Source of the DNA: Codonopsis lanceolata | Taxonomy: Eukaryota > Streptophyta > Magnoliopsida > Asterales > Campanulaceae | Assembly: GCA_013146195.2 (NCBI GenBank) | Contig: CM028384.1 | Span: 73,631,990 to 73,695,989 of the forward strand | Direction of reading: 5' to 3' | Length of the DNA: 64,000 nt | Program-made: the position numbers and the translations under genes | Part shown: piece by piece, positions 56,690 through 64,000 of the stretch | Numbering within the stretch: position 1 is the first letter of the stretch | How the letters are laid out: every line of letters begins with the position of its first letter | Notes under the pieces: generated by a model | Seen by the model: the letters and a program-made list of their open reading frames with translations, nothing else | Told to the model about the DNA's origin: nothing | The model's database searches: none

Positions 56690-57395
56690 ACTTGGATAGC
56701 CCAATTCCATAGTTTGGAATTTGAATTGGGGTCTCTAAAACCAATTCCATAGTTTGAAATTTTAGTTATGTTTGGTAACATAACTAAAATTTAAAATTGG
56801 AATTGAGTTGAAATTCTAAATTACTCAATTTCATAAAACTAATTTCATCTTAAATCCTAATTTTTGATCAATTATTATAAATTTATATAGTAACAACTCA
56901 CCTTCCTTTTATCACTACCACAGCACCTTTCAAGTTTCAACCACCACCACTTCGGCTTGTCACCACCACCACCGCCGCCACTGCCGCCACGCCGCTCGCC
57001 GACTACCACCGCCAAGAATCGCCGACTACCACCGCCATTAACTATATTTTTTAATGTAAAATTTTATAATTTTATTGTTAGGGAAGTTTGAACACTCCAT
57101 TATATGCTATATTTTTTTTAATGTAAAATTTTATAATTTTATTGTTAGGGAAGTTTGAACACTCGTCATTCATAATAAGTAACAACAATATACCACTAGA
57201 CTAAACTAGATACTTGACTTATTATTGAACTCTTATTTTAAGTATAATTTATAATTACAATTGAATTCCATATATTATTCAAACAATAGAATTTTTATAA
57301 TTTTGAAAGTAAATTCTAAGTTATTTAAATTCTAAAAAATTTAAATATTTATTAAATTTAAAATCAATGTATCCAAACAGACCCTTAAAGTATTT
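56690..57395. mobile_element. Harbinger-like MITE with an embedded GC-rich block
   Basis: The ends are GGCTACACTTGGATAGCCCA and, inverted, GGGTCTGTTTGGATACATTG, next to TAA/TTA trinucleotides. The interior contains a GC-rich CCACCG-repeat block (about 56940-57040) unlike its AT-rich surroundings, and then a 65 bp tandem duplication (57042-57165). The GC-rich block may be a captured exon piece but is too repetitive to identify. Confidence 0.5.
57042..57165. repeat. 65 bp tandem duplication
   Basis: TAATGTAAAATTTTATAATT...GGGAAGTTTGAACACTC occurs twice in succession. Confidence 0.9.
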
Positions 57396-57789
57396 GCCGG
57401 TCAAAAACACAAATGAAAAACTTCAAAACTTTTATCGTGACAATTTCTTAGCTACAATTGGTGTTAAGGCATAAAATTGATATATCATTCAAGAATAATT
57501 AAGATGAAAATGATTGATACAGTATATATTCCCGTGACTAGTTACTTGTTGTGACTATTGAGTAAGCCTATCCCATCTTTCTCATTCACGCTTTTTTTAT
57601 TCTTTTGAGTATTTTTTTTTTTTAATCTCATCTGTTTTAGTTTGAGGTAACTTAATTTAATTATTCAAACCAGATTATAAGATCATTAAGTTGATTAATG
57701 AGGAGTCACTATTAATCATATTTATAAAAAAATAATTTAAAATTAATTTTTAGGTACCAGCTAAAAAGAACTGAATCCAATTAGTTAAA

Positions 57790-57935
57790 AGTAAGTTTTT
57801 TGTAAGATCGTCTTACGGATCTTAATTTGTAAGACGAAGCCTCACTTTCTCACAGCTCAATCCACCAATACAGGCTAAAACGAATAAAAATGATCCATCT
57901 TACAAAAAATATTCGTAAAAACACCTTATATAAAT
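57790..57935 (-). repeat. dispersed ~140 bp repeat, copy 4
   Basis: TTTTGTAAGATCGTCTTACG, AATTTGTAAGACGAAGCC and AATGATCCATCTTACAAA match copy 3 in order. Confidence 0.7.
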
Positions 57936-58179
57936 TTTTATCATTATTGAATGTCATTTTCATTCACAAATTAATCAGTTGTAGTGGTTGTTGCGTAGAG
58001 CGATAGAGGATCGTCCAATATTGGAGTAATATATTATTGCAACGGATCAATAATTCCATGCTTTATTTTTACACGCATGCATAACATAGATAGATTTCAA
58101 TGCCAATGATTAAAACGTGTTACTAGAAGTAGCAACTCTTTTATATCTTCTTGTCGTACTAGATTGATGTTTGCTCTAT

Positions 58180-58610
58180 AAGTAATATTATTATCAATAA
58201 AAAAAGTATTAATATTGGTTAAAAATAATATTGATTTAAAATTTTAAATACAAGATTTTTACTTTTTTTTATTACTAATAAAAGAGACGTATCTCATATT
58301 ATTTAGAAAGAGGTGTTGATTTTACAGGTTTTTAGATAAAAATGTTTTACTATTATTAACAATGGAAAAAATGTATCGTACATTGACTATATATTATTAT
58401 ATTATTATTAGAAATAGAAGTGGTGTATCTCACATTACTTATAAATTAACGTTGAATTTAAAAATACAATTATTATCAATACTCAATAGAAATGATTGTA
58501 TTTCATATCGGTTATAAAATGATGTTAGTTTTAAAACTCATTAAATAAAAGACGTATTCTTTTATTATTAATAGAAGAGATATATTCCAGATTGTATAGA
58601 TGTTGAATCT
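58180..58610. repeat. degenerate tandem repeat, about four units
   Basis: Words such as TTATTAxTAATARAAGAGATGTAT, CTCATATTATTTA and GTTGATTTTAAAA recur every ~90-130 bp. No coding potential is visible. Confidence 0.55.
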
Positions 58611-58639
58611 TGCCTTGTTTTAATTTGATTAAAATTATT

Positions 58640-59655
58640 CTACTTTTTGTCAGCCAAGAACTTATAAGTTATTATGTATTTTGGTCAGCTTGTAACATAA
58701 TTCATTGTCAATTACTTTGATCAGCTGACTTTAGTTTTAAAAAGTGTCAGCTTATTTACATCTTTTACTTGAACATTCTCTAGTACTGACACTTTCTTAT
58801 TTTGTATTTTGATAGATATTCTGTACTTTATCTTTCTAACAAGATCCTTGTGATCTTGTGAGAAGATACGTCTGTATTGTTTAACACATTTCAAATTTAA
58901 ATATGTTACTAACAGGTTGGTCTTCATGATCATCTATAAATACCCTCAGGAATCACTTGAAGAACATATAGACCTGAAGCATTCATACTCTCAAAGAAAT
59001 TCTCTTTATGCCTCAGCTCTCATAACTTTAGCTATATATTCTTCATCGATATTTTTATTTCTAGTTATTGTTTAGACAAACACTGAGTGACTTATTTCAT
59101 ATTCTTTAGAAATCAGTTAGTTTGTCTCACGAGTTTGATTGTTCTTCAATCACACTCCATAAACATTGGTCTTTTGATGTACACTGATCCATTAGAGATC
59201 ACCTAGATTTTTTAATAAAATTAGTGCACTTCAAAAATCCAAGTTTGACAACCTTAGTAGTGAACGTAGCAGTTTTACTGTGAACCCCTTCAATTTCTCT
59301 GTCAGTTATTTCTTCAGCTCTTATAAACTGATTTAACACTTAAAAAGTATTGATCTACTTAAGTGTCAGCCAGTTACTTACATAAATTGTTTACTTATTT
59401 GTTTTGTTAAAATTGTTATTCAGTTTCTTCTTTATATTTAGTGATCTATTTTCAAAAAGGAAATTAAGTGTGTCAGTCAGCTGACCAGTTTTCTATACGT
59501 GTCAGCTTCTTTGACAATTCAGTCAGCTGACCATATCAACTGACTAACAAAGTTACATCTTCCGCTGCAAACTTTTAAAGCTTTTCAAGTTCACCCTCAA
59601 AGTTTTTAAAAGGCTATTCACCCCCTCCCCCTCTAGCCTTGTCAGTTGCCAACTG
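58640..59655 (+). repeat. 5' LTR of the SIRE-like element
   Basis: A TATA box (CTATAAATA, 58934-58942) lies about 300 bp in. The 3' end carries the CCCCCTCCCCCTCTAGCC motif common before the primer site in this lineage. The left boundary is a guess. TCAGCTGAC and TGTCAGC words recur throughout (for example 58714, 59469 and 59521). Confidence 0.65.
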
Positions 59656-59665
59656 GACTTATAAT

Positions 59666-59677
59666 TGATATCAGAGC
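59666..59677 (+). other. tRNA-Met primer-binding site of the SIRE-like element
   Basis: TGATATCAGAGC differs by one base from the canonical TGGTATCAGAGC and lies just after the LTR. Confidence 0.8.
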
Positions 59678-59730
59678 TTAACTTTCTGAAAATTATTATT
59701 TTCCAAGTTTAACTACTTGAAAGCTCGATC

Positions 59731-62110
59731 ATGGCAACTAAAAAAGCTTTTTAATCAAACAATGTTACTCAAGTACCCATTTTTGATGAAGATCACTTTG
59801 ATATTTGGAAAAAAAGAATTACAAGATATATGAACAATATTGATAAACGATTGATGGAATGTGTAAGAGGTGGTCCTACGCAACCCATGAAAATCAATAC
59901 TAAAGTTGGTAAATCTTCTACTATAGATGATGATACCATAAATCCTCTTGCTCTTGCTATTGAAGAGTATGTTCTCAAACCTCAATCTGAATGGACTGAT
60001 GAGCTGAATGTCAGAGTTGTACACATTCTATCAAGTGATGTTCCTGATGAAAACTATAAACAAATATATGACTGTGTTACTGCCAAAGAAATATGAGATG
60101 CTTTTGTTGAATACGTCGAATGAGATCAAAACACCAAGGACAACAAACTCTATGATAGCATACAATAGTTCGATGCCTTTTATAAGGACCCAAAAGAATC
60201 ATTGAAAAATCCTTACGATAGATTTCTCAAGGTAAGTAATAGATGCTCTTCTCTTGGTAAAGTTTATAGCATGAAAAATTTGAATATGCGTTTTCTTAGT
60301 AGCTTGGAAAGTAGATGGCATGTTAAGGTCACTGCCTTAAAGGAAGCAAGAGATTTGAACAAAACTCATATACGTAGTCTTCTTACAAGTCTAAAAATTT
60401 ATGAAAAGAAAGTTCTCAAAACTCAAGAAATTGAGAAATTTTTTGAAGGTATCTCTCTGCAAGCTGAAGAAGAGACACCTAAAACTTCTACATCTCTGTC
60501 AGACGATGACTTTGATGAAGATGAATTTGCTGCTTTTGCTAGACAATTTAGAAAGTTTAAATCTTTTAAAAAGAACTTCCAAAAACATTATTCAAGTTTT
60601 CAAAGATCTTCCTCTAATACTCAAAAACCTTCCTCAAGCTTTCAAAAACCTTCTTCTTCAAAGAAAATGAAGACAAGGATGGGAAAGAAAGATTGTTATG
60701 CTTCAATTGTAGAAAACCTGATCACTTTGCTTCAAACTGTCCTTCTACCAAAAATGAATACTACAAAAGAGCTCCCAGAAACTTTGAAAAACAAAAGGGT
60801 TTAGTTGCTGAAGATCAAAATCTTGCAACATGGATTGAGACAGATTCTGAGGATGAATCTGTTGATTTTGTGCAACAAGCAAACTTGTGTCTTGTTGCAG
60901 AATTAGCCATGTATGATTTAAAAAATGATTTCCCTAGTCCAAAATATTCAAATGAGTCTAATAATGAGCTCCCAAGCTCACCTATTAAAAACCCCAAGCT
61001 GACAAAAGTTATCAAACCTGATCAGTTTGTGGTTAAGAAAATAGGAAATGATGTTTATGGACAAGGGATCATATGTCAGTCAGAAAAGAATAAGTCAACC
61101 TCTCCAATGATTGCTGACAGTAAAACAAGTAATATGTCAAAAAGGCAGGAAGAGAAGGGTACAGACATAAGTGTTGATGATCTACTGGAACAAATGCAAG
61201 AAATGTATTCCAAGTTTGAAACACTCAAAAGAATTCATATTTTTTTATTTGTTGACTTCAAAAGAATCTCTGATGAAAACTGTGAGCTTCAAAATATCAA
61301 TGAGCTTTATAAAGTACAGCAAAATGAAATGTTGCAACTTAAAAGCATCAATGAAAAACATGAGATTCAAGCAAAAATCTCAGATGCTCAGATTGCTGAC
61401 CTTATAGAAAAGAATCTCCGACTGACCAATGTTGTTGAAACTTACTCAAAGTCAAAAGTTGTTGTTGAAACCATCATTAGTCAACAGAAAAATCATGAAG
61501 ATCAACATGGTCTTGGATATTCAAAAGATGATGGAAACTATGAGATCAAACAGTCAAATGGTGAACCTAAAATTTTGCCCAAAAAGAATAAGGGATCAAC
61601 TTATAATGATGTACCTTTCAATTACCCCAAAGATGTGAATCAGCTTAAGAAGTCCCTTAACAAAAAGGATAAGCTGAACAATGACAGTTGTCAGTCTTCT
61701 ATTCATAAGCCTAAAAAATTGTCACCTGTTGCAACAGCTGATAAATGTCAGCCAACTGACAGATGTCAGCCAGCTGACAAAAGAGGATGAATCAGAAGGA
61801 AGACAACTGACAAGTTCAAGCCAATCAATTTTGTTACTGCTAAAACCTCTAAGCTGAGTCAAAATGAATCAAAGAATTCACTTCAAATGACTGACAAACC
61901 TGGTTATCAAAGATGCAACATTTGTTCTACTTTTGGTCATCAATCTCATGAATGTCTGTTTAGATTTAAACCTACAGACAAAGTCAAAATGCCTAACTTC
62001 AGGCAAATTTAGCTACCAAAGAAAACTAACCCTTTGGACCCAAAGATATAAAGGGTACCATGATTTAAATGTTCATATTTCAGGTATGCTTAATGGCAGA
62101 TGATCAACCA
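59731..62110 (+). pseudogene. SIRE-like copia gag, broken
   Basis: Start MATKKAF and then a stop at codon 8. The gag domain continues in frame-shifted pieces: FDEDHFDIWKKRITRYM and PLALAIEEYVLKPQSEWTDE (59785-60024), then a copia gag (UBN2-type) block to about 60480. The first zinc knuckle is CFNCRKPDHFASNC (60696-60740). A long coiled-coil region follows in a 365-codon frame (60693-61790). Near 61911 is a second knuckle, CNICSTFGHQSHEC. The end approaches DDQPTDIW, where the protease active site should follow but does not. Two large gag blocks with two knuckles match the lineage. Confidence 0.85.
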
Positions 62111-62309
62111 ACTGACATATGGATATTAGTAAGGGGAGGACGCTAATAATACCACCCTCCCCCTTGATATTAATAGTAAGGGGAGAATAACTTTATTCAG
62201 ATAACTCGTGCTATTAGTCCCGACCACCTATTGTGTACCAAACATCAGACAACTCGGCTTATTAATCTTATCTGGCCTTAATCCTGGCTACCAAACGACA
62301 CCTTAGGGT
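62111..62309. other. MITE-like remnant at the truncation point
   Basis: The right side ends GGCTACCAAACGACACC followed by TTA, a Harbinger-style terminus. The left side has inverted AAGGGGAG/CTCCCCCTT words. It may have been involved in truncating the copia element. Confidence 0.4.
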
Positions 62310-62868
62310 TGTATTTATACTAGGTTTACACAATTGGAGAAGTTACAAAACTGCCCATGCTAAATTACGGGGTTAGGCGGTCACTTGGTCATCGGGACTA
62401 GGCGACCGTTTGACAATTTTCTAATTGAAGTGAAGTACAAGAATCTAAGCAAGGGCCTGAAGGCTGGAGTAGGCTACCGCTTGATATTTTTCCTCTGGAT
62501 GTCACGTACTAGAATTAAGACGGGAGCTTGGACCTTGGGAGTAACTAGTAAGCGAGCGCTTACTCCATCTTCAAAATTCCTCTGTGTTGGAATCAAGGCG
62601 ATGGCTTTGGCATGATGACGGCGCTAGTCCCTTTCTCGAACTTTTTACTTCAATCTTCCATCATTTTACACTTAGGCACCTAGAGTCTTCAACTGCATGG
62701 AAAAGGCCTCCAATTTTGCCATAATTGCAATTTAAACCTAAAACTAATAAAAGCAATACAAACCCATATTAATAGTATAAAACTCATGTAAAAGCACAAT
62801 TTAAGTAGTTATATATACTAGATAGATGCGTATAAAACACATCTATCAATTAATTTTCAAAACTTATG
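62310..62868 (-). repeat. LTR remnant related to the Athila-like LTR
   Basis: The minus strand begins TTGATAGATGTGTTTTATACG and continues with ACTTAAATTGTG, parallel to TTGATCGATGTATTTTATACG...ACTTAAATTATG at 27555. No polypurine tract or internal region lies on either side, so it is probably a truncated or solo LTR. Confidence 0.55.
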
Positions 62869-63890
62869 TCTTATGTTTTTTTTTTCAAGTAACAAAATTA
62901 ATTCTTGTGAAAAACAAAAATAAAAACTCATTTTAAGACGGAGAGGAAACAGTTCAAAATATATTAAAAACAATAGACATTTCAACCAAAAAACAAACTA
63001 AAATGGGGAAGAAAGTAGCAGGGGAGAGAGAAGAAAGGGAAAGAAGACGAGTGAGGTGGGGGACTATTGCAAACTTAAGGTTCACCAAAATACTCTAAAA
63101 TTAATTTTTGAGTGGAGATAACTTCCACTATTGTGGACACTCTAAGATTTGATTGAATTTGCAAGAAAATACTTCAAATCTTTGGAATTAAGAAACAAAT
63201 ACAATTATCTCTATTTGCCTAATTCAGGTTATATTATCACACATTAGGGAGTGAAACTTTCCTAGCAAACATGTTGAACTGCGACTTGCTTAAGCGCTTA
63301 AATAATAAATATACCCCCTATATAAGAAAAAGGTTCAAGATCTAGATAGAATTTTGGTGGGAGCTAACCACACCCCAATATACACTCTTTGCAGTTTGCA
63401 CCCTACTGATTTAATCAAATTTATCACATTACTCTCTACACCTCACTCTTGCTACTTATTGTACCCTTTTACACTTCCCCCTCCCCCTACCCCCTACTCG
63501 ATCTGTTTTTTTCCCTCTCGTGTTCTTTCTCCCTTTCTCCAATACCCAAAGGTGACATCCTTTTCATTCTCTGTCATGGTTTCGCCGCAACCTAAGTAAG
63601 CCCACCATCTTCTCCTTCCTCCTTACCTTCCCTCTCCCCAGTCGTTCAATTGTCCCCACGAAGAGTGTTCGGCTCTGGTGCAACGAACTTAATGAGCTGT
63701 GTGCAGCCACCCTCACCTGAACACATCGAAAGTTGTTCATCAAGTCATGGCCAAACACACCTATGTGTGTTCATCAAACCGTGGCCAAACACATACTGCT
63801 AGAGACGAAAAGGAAGGAGATGATAAGGCGTGAGGGAGAGAAAATGAGAGAATAGAGAATAGGGAAGGAAATGAAAGGATGGAGGAAGGT
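62869..63890. other. intergenic DNA without a supported gene
   Basis: A CT-rich, ACCC-rich stretch at 63420-63660 resembles a 5' leader and contains ATGGTTTCGCCGCAACC at 63576, but the frame closes after eight codons. Nothing else is recognisable. Confidence 0.4.
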
Positions 63891-64000
63891 AGGCATGTCA
63901 ATGGATCGAATTTTGGTCTGAATCCGATCCAAATCCGATCAAAAAATTCGGATATGGATTTGTATAATGGTCCAATAACCCGAATCGGAATCCGATAATT
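63891..64000 (+). mobile_element. start of a hAT-like MITE
   Basis: TAGGCATGTCAATGGATCG followed by repeated AATCCGATC/ATTCGGAT words is the usual left end of plant hAT MITEs, comparable with TAGAGCTGTCAA at 12457. It runs off the window. Confidence 0.55.

Larger units (their letters stand above)
58640..62110 (+). mobile_element. 5' part of a SIRE-like Ty1/copia element
   Basis: 5' LTR (about 58640-59655), primer-binding site (59666-59677) and a long gag region (59731 to about 62110) are present. The sequence then changes where the protease should start, so pol and the 3' LTR are missing. The unusually long gag with a coiled coil and two zinc knuckles fits the SIRE/Maximus lineage. Confidence 0.8.

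Overview
This window is nuclear DNA from a flowering plant, most likely a eudicot. The evidence is GT-AG introns in plant-type genes, a low-GC background with long (AT)n tracts, and a dense load of plant transposon lineages (Tekay-, Athila-, Tat- and SIRE-like LTR elements, Helitrons, Pack-MULEs, and Stowaway, Tourist and hAT MITEs). I cannot name the species. A run of 100 N at 36522-36621 shows it is a scaffold.

Only two complete host genes are well supported. They are paralogous, same-strand 2-oxoglutarate/Fe(II)-dependent dioxygenases of the SRG1-like (DOXC) type: gene A at 7142-10668 (3 exons, 353 aa) and gene B at 19189-21461 (4 exons, 351 aa). Both keep the HxD...H iron triad, and both have RMT where the family usually has RxS. 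Gene A lacks the intron that gene B has inside the second third of the protein. The space between them is filled by a decayed Ty1/copia element whose 5' LTR, itself split by a Helitron-like insertion, ends about 180 bp before the start codon of gene B.

Layout: 1-922 is the 3' end of a copia element on the plus strand. 1476-6066 is a Tekay-like gypsy element on the minus strand that has lost its pol region. 6589-7013 is a Tourist-like MITE. 7142-10668 is gene A, with a nested fold-back in intron 1. 11385-about 19010 is the minus-strand copia with a hAT MITE in its reverse transcriptase and a Helitron-like block in its 5' LTR. 19189-21461 is gene B, with a near-perfect hairpin MITE in intron 3. 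23177-25187 is a Helitron carrying a broken Ppx/GppA phosphatase fragment. 25866-26277 is a LINE fragment. 26278-36521 is a large Athila-like element on the minus strand, cut by the gap. 36622-about 45432 is a Tat-like gypsy element on the plus strand, carrying an antisense gene with its own TATA box and an intron. 45447-46915 and 53340-55345 hold copies of a fold-back repeat family with internal motif arrays. 48677-52925 is a cluster of three Mutator-like elements, two of which carry recognisable gene fragments (F-box/LRR and DUF538). 55346-58640 is MITE-rich intergenic DNA. 58640-62110 is the 5' part of a SIRE-like copia element. 62310-64000 holds an LTR remnant and the start of another MITE.

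The genes probably do not form one pathway: the dioxygenase pair is a local duplication, and everything else is mobile DNA or captured fragments. The most interesting signals are the three gene-capture elements, the antisense gene in the Tat element, the fold-back family, and the mobile elements that now sit in the promoter and introns of the dioxygenase genes.
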